Below, one piece after another: positions 27,328 to 36,207 of a stretch of DNA of 64,000 bases. The position numbers were made by a program, and so were the translations under genes. Each line of letters begins with the position of its first letter. Within the stretch, counting starts at the first letter, position 1. Where the stretch lies: assembly GCF_001701025.1 (NCBI RefSeq), contig NZ_CP016793.1, positions 8,246,001 to 8,310,000 on the forward strand, read 5' to 3'. This DNA is from Lentzea guizhouensis (GTDB lineage Bacteria > Actinomycetota > Actinomycetes > Mycobacteriales > Pseudonocardiaceae). The notes under the pieces are model-generated. The model searched no databases. It was not told the DNA's origin and was given only the letters and a program-made list of their open reading frames with translations.

Positions 27328-27355
27328 GTGTTATCGCTAACATTCACGCCGTCAA
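27328..27355 (-). promoter_or_regulatory. araB promoter with embedded operator
   Basis: Minus strand -35 TTGACG (27355-27350), 16-bp spacer, -10 TAACAC (27333-27328). The operator TGTTATCGCTAACA (27329-27342) covers spacer and -10, so a bound LacI repressor would exclude polymerase. Confidence 0.65.
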
Positions 27356-27425
27356 GATGCGCCGTGAACATCGTGATTTCCCTGCAAGAACACGGAACCG
27401 CACTGCCGTGAGCGCACGACAAAAC

Positions 27426-27451
27426 GCCCGCCGGGGTGGTTCCCGGCGGGC
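27426..27451 (-). terminator. rho-independent terminator of the arabinose LacI gene
   Basis: A perfect 10-bp G+C stem (arms 27426-27435 and 27442-27451, 6-nt loop) is followed on the minus strand by GTTTTG. It lies 77 bp after the LacI stop and before the araB promoter. Confidence 0.85.
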
Positions 27452-27527
27452 GGTGAGCGGGGCGTGCGGACGACAGCACGGCGGCGCTACCGCCAGTCAG
27501 GTGACCGCAGCAGCAACCGGGACCGTC

Positions 27528-28544
27528 CTAGGCAGGCGGCGGTGCCACGCTGTCGCGCAGCACCAGCAGCGGCGCGACCGTCCGCTGCGGGCGGGCGGTC
27601 TCACCGTCGCTGAGCTGCTCCAGCAGCAGGCCGAGCGTCTCGCGCGCCACGGCCGCGAAGTCGGGGCGCACGGTCGTCAGCGGCGGGATGAAGTAGGCCG
27701 CCTCCGGCACGTCGTCGAAGCCGATGACGCTCACGTCGTGCGGGACCCGCCTGCCGCGCTCGCTCAGCGCCCGCAGCAGGCCGAGGGCCAGGTGGTCGTT
27801 CGAGCAGAACACCGCCGTGACCTCCGGCATCCGCGCGAGCATCTGCCCCGCCCGGTACCCGGAGGCAGCGCTCCAGTCGGCCGTCACCACCGGCGGCACC
27901 TCGGCGCCCATGTTCTCGAGCGCGCGCCGCCAGCCCGCGACGCGGCCGGCCGCGTCGAACCAGTCGGCGGGGCCGGAGACGTGCCACACCGTCTTGTGGC
28001 CCTCCTCCAGCAGGTGGCTGGTGGCGTCGAACGCACCGGCCGCCTGGTCGACCGTGACCAGCGGCGTCGGCCGTTCCGGGTCGCCGTCCACGGTCACCAG
28101 CGGCACGCCGGCCGGCACGTCGGCCAGCGCGTCGGCGGCCGAGGAGGTGGGGGCGATCACCACGATGCCGGCCACGCGCTGGTCGCGGTGGCGTTCGACG
28201 GCCGCGGCGATCGAGTCGCGGTCGAGGACCTTGACCCTGCCGACGCTGACGGCGAACCCGGCCTCGCGCGCCGCCTCCTCGAAGGCGGACAGCAGCGAGG
28301 CCGGGCCGTACAGCGTCGAGTTCTGCGCCACCACGCCGATGAGCTGCGTCTTGCCGGTGACCAGGGCACGGGCCGCGCGGTTGGGCCGGTAGTCCAGCTC
28401 CTTGATCGCGGCCTGCACCCGCAGCCTGGTCTGCTCACGGACGTTGGGGTGGTTGTTGAGCACGCGCGAGACCGTCTGGTGGGACACCCCAGCGAGTCGT
28501 GCGACGTCGGTCATCGCGGGGTCGCGCGAAATCTTCTGGTCCAC
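27528..28544 (-). CDS. LacI-family regulator of arabinose genes
   Basis: The 338-residue repressor has an N-terminal helix-turn-helix (AMTDVARLAGVSHQTVSRVL), the hinge YRPNRAARALVTGK, and a full ligand domain ending in the canonical VSVIGFDDVPEAAYFIPPLTTV. GTG at 28544 was chosen because it keeps a short N-terminal arm before the helix-turn-helix and follows GGAGA. It is next to araBDA and carries the same operator in its own promoter region. It is therefore the best candidate for the repressor of the whole arabinose/arabinogalactan gene set in this window. Its inducer is probably L-arabinose or an arabino-oligosaccharide (inference). Confidence 0.93.
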   Translation of the reverse strand: MDQKISRDPAMTDVARLAGVSHQTVSRVLNNHPNVREQTRLRVQAAIKELDYRPNRAARALVTGKTQLIGVVAQNSTLYGPASLLSAFEEAAREAGFAVSVGRVKVLDRDSIAAAVERHRDQRVAGIVVIAPTSSAADALADVPAGVPLVTVDGDPERPTPLVTVDQAAGAFDATSHLLEEGHKTVWHVSGPADWFDAAGRVAGWRRALENMGAEVPPVVTADWSAASGYRAGQMLARMPEVTAVFCSNDHLALGLLRALSERGRRVPHDVSVIGFDDVPEAAYFIPPLTTVRPDFAAVARETLGLLLEQLSDGETARPQRTVAPLLVLRDSVAPPPA

Positions 28545-28580
28545 GGACGGTCTCCGATCCTCAAATCTGTCCACCGACCA

Positions 28581-28594
28581 TGTTAGCGATAACA
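28581..28594. promoter_or_regulatory. operator upstream of the arabinose LacI gene
   Basis: TGTTAGCGATAACA, the exact reverse complement of the araB operator, lies 36 bp before the regulator start. Autoregulation is likely. Confidence 0.7.
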
Positions 28595-28629
28595 CCCGTC
28601 GGCTTCGGTGCAGCGCACCCATTGTCCAC

Positions 28630-30013
28630 TCATCCGAACCGGAATGTGGCCCGTCGGCGCGTCTCCCGGTCGTTGCCCGGCTTGGTCACCACCAACCTTC
28701 CCGTGTCATGGGCAACATAGTTGTCTGCACCAATGCGGAGCGACACCGCCGTGCCGTCGGCGAGTCCCGGCACGCGCGTGAAACTCGCGGCCCGGCCGTA
28801 GGCATCGGTGTCCTCGAAGGGATCGACGCGCAGGGCGTCACCGTCCACCCGCGCGTACCGGTCGGGGAAGTTCACCGACTGCAGCGCGACCGTGCCGGCA
28901 CCGAGAAAGCCCGGCACGAACCGGAACTGCGAGTCGGCGAGGTCGCGGACGTTGCCGTCCACCCGCATCCGGTACTCGTAGTGGCGCACGAACAACGCCG
29001 GAGCGTCCAACGGCGACAGCCGCACGATCGGCCCTCCGCGACCGACCGGCACGCCGAACGACGGTGTGCCGTCGGTGTTCCAGTGCAGGCGCTGGACCCG
29101 CGTGTGCCGGTTCGGGTCGAACAGAGGGTCACCGCTGATGTCCCGGTAGTCACGGGCGTGGTACACGAGCACGTCCACATCGCCCACCGTGGTGAACGAG
29201 TTGTGGCCGGGCCCGTACTGCGAAGTCGGCACGTGCGTGCCGAACACCGGATTCGGCGACTTCGTCCACGACCGCGCATCCAACAGGTTCGCGTTCTCAT
29301 CGGCGGTCAGCAAGCCCATGCAGTACCGGGCGTCGGTCGCGCTCGCGGAGAACGTCACGAACACCCGGCCGTTGCGGACCAGCACCGCCGGTCCCTCGTT
29401 CACCTTGAAGCCCTGCACCTCCCACGGCAGCGTCGGCGTCGCGATCCGCACGGGCGCCGTCTTCAGCGCCAGCGGCGAGGCCATCTCCGCGATGTAGAGG
29501 TTGGAGTTGGTGGCGATGCCGGGCTCGCTCTGCGCCCACAGGAAGTAGCGCTTTCCGCGGTGGGTGAACGTGGTCGCGTCCAATGTGAACGTGTCCCACG
29601 CCGTGACCATCTGGCCGCGCAGCACCCACCCGTCGGCGCGCGGGTCCGCGTTGGGCGACTCCAGCACGTAGGTGCGGATGCGGAACGGCTCGTCCTTGTC
29701 ACCGGCGGCGAAGTAGACGTACCACCTGCCGTCGATGCGGTGCAGCTCCGGCGCCCAGATGTAGCCGCCCATCCGGCCGGACGCCGGCCTGCGCCAGATC
29801 GTGCGTTCCCTGGCGGCGCTCAGACCGTCCAGGGTGGACGCACCGCGGATCACGACCCGGTCGTACTCGGGCACGGACCCGGTCAGGTAGTACATGCCGT
29901 CGGTGGGCGGCGTGACGAACGGGTCGGCGCGCTGCTCGACGAGCGGGTTGCGGGTCGGCAGCTCGGCGGGCGAGCACCCCGCCCGTGCGCAGCAGGGATC
30001 GGCGGTCGATCAC
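28630..30013 (-). CDS. GH43 arabinofuranosidase with C-terminal AbfB module, frameshifted in the signal peptide
   Basis: The catalytic part is a five-bladed GH43 propeller followed by an AbfB/CBM42-like arabinose-binding beta-trefoil (about the last 130 residues). GH43 residues visible are the base Asp in QRADPFVTPP, a central Asp in DTFTLDATTF, and the acid Glu in VNEGPAVLV. The gene is not intact. Translation from GTG 30013 (overlapping the GH51 stop as GTGA) gives MIDRRSLLRTGGVLA, a Tat-like start, but then runs out of frame. The frame of the enzyme begins just after with a lipobox-like AGCSPAEL and has no usual start until ATG 29895, which lies after the base Asp. A short deletion in the signal region, or a sequencing error, explains this. 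If real, export and activity are probably lost. Confidence 0.75.
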
Positions 30014-32481
30014 GAGCGGCTCCTGATCCTGAGGAACGTCACGGAGTTCGGCGGGAACGTGTGGGTGAAGCTGCTCGCCACCCGCACCTGTTCGGAACGC
30101 GGCTTGATCGGCTGGGCGAACTGGGTGTTGACGTCGTCCGGCCGGCCCTGCAGCACGGTCGCACGGGCCGTGGACGCCACCGGGACGCCGAGGTCGATGC
30201 GCGTGCGGGCGGCGTTGTCCTGGGCGTTGACGACCTTGACGACGAGCTCACCGGTGGCGCGGTCGCGGGTGACGACCTGGCGGAACGGCTCGGCGGCCTT
30301 GTCGTCGGTGAACTCGCCCCACTTCTGCCCGTCGAGGTACAGCGCGACGTGCCGGCCGCGCACCTCGACCCGCACGTCGTAGGTGCGGCCGGTCTCGATG
30401 CGGGTGCCGTCGGTGAGCAACGTGTTCTTGCCACCACCGACGGCCTTCTCCACCGCGGACTGGGTGTTGTTCCAGCCACCCAGGTTCCACCAGTAGTAGT
30501 TGCCGGTGTCCTTCACCCCGAACGCGACCAGGAAGCCCTCGCGGCCGGACTGCTTCACCGCCTTGACGTTCAGCGTGTAGTCGCGCCAGGACTTGTCACC
30601 GGCCGTGACGAGCGTGTCCTCGGCGGCCGCGTCGGACTGGACGTAGGCGCCGTTCACGACGTTCCACGCACCGCGGCCCGACTTGGTCCACTGCGCGTCG
30701 GTACCGGAGAAGTCGTCGCTGAACAGCTGCTGCCCAGACGCACTGGTAACGCTCACGTCGTCGTAGGTCGCGGCAGTCGCCCACGTCGACAACCCGATCG
30801 CACCGGTGATCGGTGCCTGGGTGGACGGCGTGGCGGACGCGGTGCTCGGCACGACGTGGTCGCCCACGTTCGTCATGAACAGCTTCTGCACCTCGTAGCT
30901 CGCCGAGCCCCACGACGCGTGGTTGTTGAACCAGATCATGTCCGGCCGCCACTGTACGTAGTCCTCGTTCGCCAGCAACGGCGCGTAGGAGGCGAGCTTC
31001 ACGACGTCGGCGTTGCGTTCGAGGCCGGTCATGTACGCGGCTTCGCTCAGCGCGTTGAAGAACCTGTTGTCCTGCGAGGCGTACTCACCGAGGAACACCT
31101 TGGGACCGTTGCGGTCGTAGGAGTCGTACCGGTTGTTGTTCTCCAGGAACCAGCTCGGGCTGTTGTAGTAGTGCTCGTCGACCATCTGCACACCGGCCTG
31201 CTTGTTGAGCTGCCACAGCCGGTCGAACGTGCCGCCGGTGTCATCGGGGCCGGAGTTGCTGACCACGGTGATGTCCGGGTACCTCGCGTTGATCGCCTTG
31301 CGGAACTCGGTGAACCGCGCGAAGAACTCGTCGGGCAGGTTCTCCTCGTTGCCGACACCGAGGTGGGTGAGCCCGAACGGCTTGGGGTGTCCCATCTCGG
31401 CGCGCTTGCGGCCCCACGTCGAGTCGGCGGGACCGTTCGCGAACTCGATCAGGTCGAGCGTGTCCTGGATGTGCCGCCGCAGCAACGCGGGGTCGTCGGT
31501 GGCGCGGTTCTGGCCGCACCCGGTGACCAGCGCGGGCACGACCGGCAGCGGCATCGCGCCGACGTCCTCGGCGAACTGGAAGTACTCGTAGTAGCCCAGG
31601 CCGTAGGACTGGTTGTAGCCCCAGAAGTTCCAGTTCGTGGCCCGCTGCTCGACCGGGCCGATGGTGTCCTTCCACTGGTACGAACGGCGGCGCTCGAAGT
31701 CCGGCGCGTCGTAGCCGTGGTGGCTGCCGGTGTTGACCAGGCACCCGCCGGGGAACCGGACGAAGCCGGGTTTCAACGCGGCGATCTTCTCGGCGAGGTC
31801 GCGGCGCAGGCCGTGGCCCTTGAACGTGTCCTGCGGCATGAGCGAGACCATGTCCAGCCGCAACGTTCCCGCGCCCGCGCCGGTGACCAGCAACCGGCCG
31901 GTCGTCGTGGACTTGCGCGCCTGGATCGTGCCGGTGTACTTCGCCCAGCCGTCGCCGCGGACCTCGACCCGCACGGGGTCGCCGAGAGCGGTTCCGGCGG
32001 GGTCGGTGACGGTGGCGGTGAGCGGGGTGCTCGCCTGGTCGGTGCGGGCCCAGACGGAGAAGTCGTAGCGCTGGCCCTCGCGCACGGCGATGCCGGAGTT
32101 GTAGCCGGAGTTGATGATCCCGGCGGGCAGCCCGAGCTTCAGGTAGCGGCGGTTGCGCTCGTTCATCCGGCCGGCGTCGTCCGCCACGTCCAGGGTGCCG
32201 CTGTGGGGTGCCCAGGCGGTGAGGCCGGTGTAGGCCGCGTTGTCCGCGGGGTCGTACTCGAACGAGCGGTTCTGCACCAGCTCGGCGTACAGGCCGCCGT
32301 CCGCGGCCCGGTTGATGTCCTCGAAGAACACGCCGTACATCGAGTCGTCGATCGTCGCGCCCTTCCCGAGGGCGTCGACCTTGAGCGTGTAGTCGGTTTC
32401 GGCGGCCGCTCCGGACCCCGGAACGGCGACCAGCAGACCTGCCGCGAGTGCGGCGCAGATGAGCACGTGCTTACGGGGCAC
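30010..32481 (-). CDS. secreted GH51 alpha-L-arabinofuranosidase
   Basis: This enzyme releases terminal alpha-L-arabinofuranose from arabinan, arabinoxylan or arabinogalactan. The 823 residues comprise a signal peptide (1-27), a GH51 barrel interrupted by a CBM4/9-like sandwich (about 110-215), acid/base Glu in GVGNEENLPDEF, and nucleophile Glu in KVFLGEYAS. A LamG/DUF1080-like sandwich (about 575-715) is inserted before the C-terminal arabinofuranosidase domain. Most GH51 enzymes are cytoplasmic; this one is exported and large. It heads the pair GH51-GH43. The promoter has an arabinose-type operator over the -10. Confidence 0.93.
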   Translation of the reverse strand: MPRKHVLICAALAAGLLVAVPGSGAAAETDYTLKVDALGKGATIDDSMYGVFFEDINRAADGGLYAELVQNRSFEYDPADNAAYTGLTAWAPHSGTLDVADDAGRMNERNRRYLKLGLPAGIINSGYNSGIAVREGQRYDFSVWARTDQASTPLTATVTDPAGTALGDPVRVEVRGDGWAKYTGTIQARKSTTTGRLLVTGAGAGTLRLDMVSLMPQDTFKGHGLRRDLAEKIAALKPGFVRFPGGCLVNTGSHHGYDAPDFERRRSYQWKDTIGPVEQRATNWNFWGYNQSYGLGYYEYFQFAEDVGAMPLPVVPALVTGCGQNRATDDPALLRRHIQDTLDLIEFANGPADSTWGRKRAEMGHPKPFGLTHLGVGNEENLPDEFFARFTEFRKAINARYPDITVVSNSGPDDTGGTFDRLWQLNKQAGVQMVDEHYYNSPSWFLENNNRYDSYDRNGPKVFLGEYASQDNRFFNALSEAAYMTGLERNADVVKLASYAPLLANEDYVQWRPDMIWFNNHASWGSASYEVQKLFMTNVGDHVVPSTASATPSTQAPITGAIGLSTWATAATYDDVSVTSASGQQLFSDDFSGTDAQWTKSGRGAWNVVNGAYVQSDAAAEDTLVTAGDKSWRDYTLNVKAVKQSGREGFLVAFGVKDTGNYYWWNLGGWNNTQSAVEKAVGGGKNTLLTDGTRIETGRTYDVRVEVRGRHVALYLDGQKWGEFTDDKAAEPFRQVVTRDRATGELVVKVVNAQDNAARTRIDLGVPVASTARATVLQGRPDDVNTQFAQPIKPRSEQVRVASSFTHTFPPNSVTFLRIRSRS

Positions 32482-32503
32482 GGGTTTGCCTCCCCTACTC
32501 GGA

Positions 32504-32543
32504 AGTGAGCGTTAACATAGGGCTGCGAACTCGTTACGGGCAA
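32504..32543 (-). promoter_or_regulatory. GH51 promoter with arabinose-type operator
   Basis: Minus strand -35 TTGCCC (32543-32538), 18-bp spacer, -10 TATGTT (32519-32514). The operator half-perfect site AGTGAGCGTTAACA (32504-32517) overlaps the -10. Confidence 0.55.
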
Positions 32544-32547
32544 GGCC

Positions 32548-32576
32548 TTGACGCGACAGATGTGAACGTTCACTGT
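32548..32576 (+). promoter_or_regulatory. pentose importer promoter with operator
   Basis: TTGACG (32548-32553), 17-bp spacer, CACTGT (32571-32576). The site TGTGAACGTTCACT (32561-32574), containing a perfect 12-bp palindrome, covers spacer and -10. It is back-to-back with the GH51 promoter. Confidence 0.6.
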
Positions 32577-32645
32577 TGTCCACCTGACAACCGCGGACAC
32601 GCGGTCGGAGCTCCGCGACACCGTCGTCACCCCGGAGGGACCCCA

Positions 32646-33614
32646 GTGCTGAAGAAGATCACGACAGCCGCCAGCGTGGTCGCGCTGTTCGCGTTGACAG
32701 CGTGCGGCTCAGGCAGTGGTACCGGCTCCAGCGGCCAGTCCGGCGACACCATCACGATGGGCTTCGCCCAGGTGGGTGCCGAGAGCGGCTGGCGCACCGC
32801 CAACACGAAGTCGATCCAGGACGAGGCGAAGGCCGCCGGGATCGACCTGAAGTTCTCCGACGCGCAGCAGAAGCAGGAGAACCAGATCAAGGCGATCCGC
32901 TCCTACATCCAGCAGAAGGTGTCGGTGATCGCGTTCAGCCCGGTCGTCGAGACCGGCTGGGACACGGTGCTGCTGGAGGCCAAGCGCGCCAACATCCCGG
33001 TGATCCTCACCGACCGCTCGATCGACTCCGACGACACGTCGCTGTACAAGACGTTCCTCGGCTCGGACTTCGTCGAGGAGGGCCGCAAGGCGGGCGACTG
33101 GCTGGTGGCCAACGTCTCCGGGCCCACCAACGTCGTGGAGCTGCAGGGCACCACCGGTGCGGCGCCGGCGATCGACCGGAAGAAGGGCTTCGAGGAGAAG
33201 ATCGCGGGCAAGCCCGACATCAAGGTCGTCGCCTCGCAGACCGGTGACTTCACCCGCTCCGGCGGCAAGCAGGTCATGGAGGCGTTCCTCAAGTCCCAGC
33301 CCAAGATCGACGTGGTCTACGCCCACAACGACGACATGGGCCTGGGTGCGATCGAGGCGATCAAGGCCGCCGGCAAGGTGCCCGGCAAGGACATCAAGAT
33401 CATCACAGTGGACGCCGTGAAGGACGGCATGACCGCACTCGCCAACGGTGAGATCAACTTCATCGTCGAGTGCAACCCGTTGCTGGGCAAGCAGTTGATG
33501 GAGCTGACCAAGAAGGTCGTCAAGGGCGAGGAGGTGCCGCCGCGCGTCGTGACCGAAGAGGGCACCTTCACCCAGGAGCAGGCCAAGGCCGCGCTGCCGC
33601 AGCGCCAGTACTGA
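32646..33614 (+). CDS. YtfQ-like pentose/furanose-binding lipoprotein
   Basis: The 322-residue protein is the substrate-binding subunit of a CUT2 importer. Its lipobox is LTACGS. It closely follows the YtfQ pattern (IAFSPVVETGWDTVLLEAKR, IPVILTDRSID, VYAHNDDMGLGAIEAIK). Enterobacterial YtfQ binds galactofuranose and arabinofuranose-type sugars. The gene faces GH51 and lies under an arabinose-type operator, so L-arabinose, perhaps in furanose form, is the probable ligand (inference). GTG at 32646 follows GGAGGG. A hairpin at 33633-33670 separates it from the ATPase gene and should raise binding-protein levels relative to the membrane parts. Confidence 0.93.
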   Translation: MLKKITTAASVVALFALTACGSGSGTGSSGQSGDTITMGFAQVGAESGWRTANTKSIQDEAKAAGIDLKFSDAQQKQENQIKAIRSYIQQKVSVIAFSPVVETGWDTVLLEAKRANIPVILTDRSIDSDDTSLYKTFLGSDFVEEGRKAGDWLVANVSGPTNVVELQGTTGAAPAIDRKKGFEEKIAGKPDIKVVASQTGDFTRSGGKQVMEAFLKSQPKIDVVYAHNDDMGLGAIEAIKAAGKVPGKDIKIITVDAVKDGMTALANGEINFIVECNPLLGKQLMELTKKVVKGEEVPPRVVTEEGTFTQEQAKAALPQRQY

Positions 33615-33632
33615 CCCTCCCCCACCAGACCG

Positions 33633-33670
33633 CGGGACCCGTCGCTTCGCCCAAGTGGCGACGGGTCCCG
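33633..33670 (+). terminator. intra-operon hairpin after the binding-protein gene
   Basis: A perfect 13-bp stem (arms 33633-33645 and 33658-33670, 12-nt loop) lies 18 bp after the stop and 27 bp before the ATPase start. It is probably a partial terminator or mRNA-stabilising hairpin. Confidence 0.7.
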
Positions 33671-33697
33671 CACCCCACTGCGACGAAGGCCTGAGCC

Positions 33698-35230
33698 ATG
33701 ACCGAGTCACCGCCGCCGGTGGTCGAGATGCGGGGCATCAGCCTCGCGTTTCCCGGCGTGAAGGCGTTGCAGGACGTCGACTTCCGGTTGTTCCCCGGTG
33801 AGGTGCACGCTCTCATGGGCGAGAACGGCGCCGGGAAGTCCACCCTGATCAAGACCCTGACCGGCGTGCACCGCCCCGACAGCGGCCAGGTCGTGCTGGC
33901 GGGCGCCGACGTGGCGTTCTCCTCCCCCGGCGAGGCGCAGCACGCCGGGATCAGCACGGTGTACCAGGAGGTCAACCTCTGCGCGAACCTCACGGTCGCG
34001 GAGAACATCCTGCTGGGCCGCGAACCCCGCAAGCGCGGCGGGATCGACTTCCCGGCCATGCGCAAGCGCGCCGCCGAGGTCCTCTCCCGCATCGGCGTGC
34101 ACATCGACCCCGGCTCCAGCCTCGGCGAGCACCCGATCGCGGTGCAGCAGCTGGTCGCCATCGCCCGTGCGATCGCCGTCGACTGCCGCGTGCTCGTGCT
34201 CGACGAGCCCACGTCCAGTTTGGACGCGGGTGAGGTCGCGGAGCTGTTCCGCATCATGCGGGTGCTGCGCGACGAGGGTGTGGCGATCCTGTTCGTGTCG
34301 CACTTCCTGGACCAGGTCTACGAGATCTCCGACCGGATGACGGTGCTGCGCAACGGAGCCCTCGTCGGCGAGCACCTCACCGCCGAGGTCGACCGGCGCG
34401 CGCTCATCGCCCAGATGATCGGCCGCGACCTCGGTGCCCTGGAGGCGATCGAGGACGCCGCCGAGCAGCGGCAGGCACGGGGGCCGGTGCTGGTGCACGC
34501 GGAGGGCCTCGGCCGCCGCGGTGCCATCGAGCCGTTCGACCTGGAGATCCGCGCGGGTGAGGTGGTCGGTCTGGCTGGTCTGCTCGGCTCCGGTCGCACC
34601 GAGCTCGCCCGGCTGCTGTTCGGCGCGGACAAGGCCGACTCCGGCCGCGTGCTCGTCGACGGCACGCCGCTGCGGCTGCGCGGGCCGCGGTCGGCGATCG
34701 CCGCCGGGATCGCGTTCAGCTCGGAGGACCGCAAGGGCGAGGGCCTGGTGGCGGACCTCTCGATCAGGGACAACCTGGTGCTCGCCATGCAGGCCGCGCG
34801 CGGGTGGACCCGGCCGCTGTCGCGCAGGACGAAGGACCAGCTGGTCGAGAAGTACCTGACGGCGCTGGACATCCGCCCGGCCAACCCGGACGCGCTGGTG
34901 CGCACCCTGTCCGGTGGCAACCAGCAGAAGGTCCTGCTCGCCCGCTGGCTCGTCACGGAGCCGCGGCTGCTGATCCTGGACGAGCCGACCAGAGGCATCG
35001 ACATCGGCGCGAAGGCCCAGATCCAGCAGCTCGTCACGACCCTGGCCGCGGAGGGCACCGCGGTGCTGTTCATCTCCGCCGAGCTCGAGGAGGTCGTGCG
35101 CATCGCGGACCGGATCGTGGTGCTGCGCGACCGGCGCAAGATCGCCGAGCTGGACGGGTCGGTCACCGGCGTGGACGAGGTGGTCGAGCTCATCGCGGGC
35201 GGAGCCGCACCCGAGAAGGTGGTGTCATGA
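33698..35230 (+). CDS. YtfR-like ABC importer ATPase (two nucleotide-binding domains)
   Basis: This 510-residue CUT2 ATPase drives sugar uptake. The first domain shows Walker A GENGAGKST, and Walker B VLVLDEPTSSLD. The second shows the usual degenerate GLLGSGRTE loop, the signature TLSGGNQQKV and LLILDEPTRGIDIG. Such tandem ATPases serve ribose, xylose, arabinose and galactose importers and need no external MsiK. It is followed without gap by two permease genes (ATGA overlap at 35227). Confidence 0.96.
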   Translation: MTESPPPVVEMRGISLAFPGVKALQDVDFRLFPGEVHALMGENGAGKSTLIKTLTGVHRPDSGQVVLAGADVAFSSPGEAQHAGISTVYQEVNLCANLTVAENILLGREPRKRGGIDFPAMRKRAAEVLSRIGVHIDPGSSLGEHPIAVQQLVAIARAIAVDCRVLVLDEPTSSLDAGEVAELFRIMRVLRDEGVAILFVSHFLDQVYEISDRMTVLRNGALVGEHLTAEVDRRALIAQMIGRDLGALEAIEDAAEQRQARGPVLVHAEGLGRRGAIEPFDLEIRAGEVVGLAGLLGSGRTELARLLFGADKADSGRVLVDGTPLRLRGPRSAIAAGIAFSSEDRKGEGLVADLSIRDNLVLAMQAARGWTRPLSRRTKDQLVEKYLTALDIRPANPDALVRTLSGGNQQKVLLARWLVTEPRLLILDEPTRGIDIGAKAQIQQLVTTLAAEGTAVLFISAELEEVVRIADRIVVLRDRRKIAELDGSVTGVDEVVELIAGGAAPEKVVS

Positions 35231-36207
35231 AGAACCGGCTGCTGTGGCCGTTGCTGGCGCTGGCCGCGCTGTTGTTGCTCAACCTCGTCGTCACGCCGTC
35301 GTTCTTCTCGTTGCGCATGCAGGACGGCCACCTCTACGGCGGCCTCGTCGACGTGCTCAAGAACGGCGCGCCGACCCTGCTGATCGCACTGGGCATGACG
35401 TTGGTGATCGCGACCCGCGGCATCGACCTCTCGGTCGGCGCGGTGGCGGCCATCGCGGGCGCGGTCACGTGTGTCCACATCGGAACGTCCGGCTCGGCCG
35501 GCACCGCGTTCGCCGGCATGGCGATCGCGCTGGTGCTGTGCGCGCTGCTGGGGCTGTGGAACGGCTTCCTCGTCGCGGGGCTGGGCATCCAGCCGATCAT
35601 CGCGACGCTCGTGCTGATGACGGCGGGTCGCGGCGTGGCCATGCTCGTCACCGAGGGGCAGATCGTCACGGTCAACAACGACGCCTACCGCCAGGTCGGC
35701 GCCGGGTTCGTGGTGCTGCCGATCTCGATCCTGATCAGCCTGCTGGTGCTCGGGCTGGTGGCGTTCGCGACCCGGCGCACCGCGCTGGGCATGCTGATCG
35801 AGTCGGTCGGTGTGAACCCGGAGGCCTCGCGGCTGGCCGGCGTGCGGTCGCGCACGATCATCTGGACCGTCTACGTGTTCGCCGCCGTGTGCGCGGGCAT
35901 CGCCGGGTTGATGATCAGCTCGAACGTGAGCGCCGCCGACGCCAACAACGCCGGTCTGTGGATCGAGATGGACGCGATCCTCGCGGTCGTCATCGGTGGC
36001 ACGTCGCTCGCGGGCGGCCGCTACTCGCTCACCGGCACGCTGCTCGGCGCGCTGATCATCCAGACACTCACCACCACCGTCTACACGATCGGCGTCGCCC
36101 CGGAGGTCACGCTGCTCTTCAAGGCGGTCGTCGTCATCGCCGTGTGCCTGCTGCAGGCCCCCAAGGCCCGTGCGGCGCTCAGCTTCCGGAAGGTGGCCGT
36201 CTCATGA
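35227..36207 (+). CDS. YtfT-like ABC importer permease
   Basis: A CUT2 permease of 326 residues with about nine to ten membrane segments and the family loop MTLVIATRGIDLSVGAV, also IESVGVNPEASRLAGVRS. It forms the channel with the YjfF-like protein encoded next. It starts inside the ATPase stop and ends inside the next start (ATGA at both junctions), so subunits are made in fixed proportion. Confidence 0.95.
   Translation: MKNRLLWPLLALAALLLLNLVVTPSFFSLRMQDGHLYGGLVDVLKNGAPTLLIALGMTLVIATRGIDLSVGAVAAIAGAVTCVHIGTSGSAGTAFAGMAIALVLCALLGLWNGFLVAGLGIQPIIATLVLMTAGRGVAMLVTEGQIVTVNNDAYRQVGAGFVVLPISILISLLVLGLVAFATRRTALGMLIESVGVNPEASRLAGVRSRTIIWTVYVFAAVCAGIAGLMISSNVSAADANNAGLWIEMDAILAVVIGGTSLAGGRYSLTGTLLGALIIQTLTTTVYTIGVAPEVTLLFKAVVVIAVCLLQAPKARAALSFRKVAVS

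Noticed and set aside
28402..32508. Plus-strand open frame of 1368 codons
   Set aside because: It is antisense to GH51, GH43 and the arabinose LacI gene. Its composition (Arg/Val/Gly/His-rich, no domains) is the usual shadow in high-G+C DNA.
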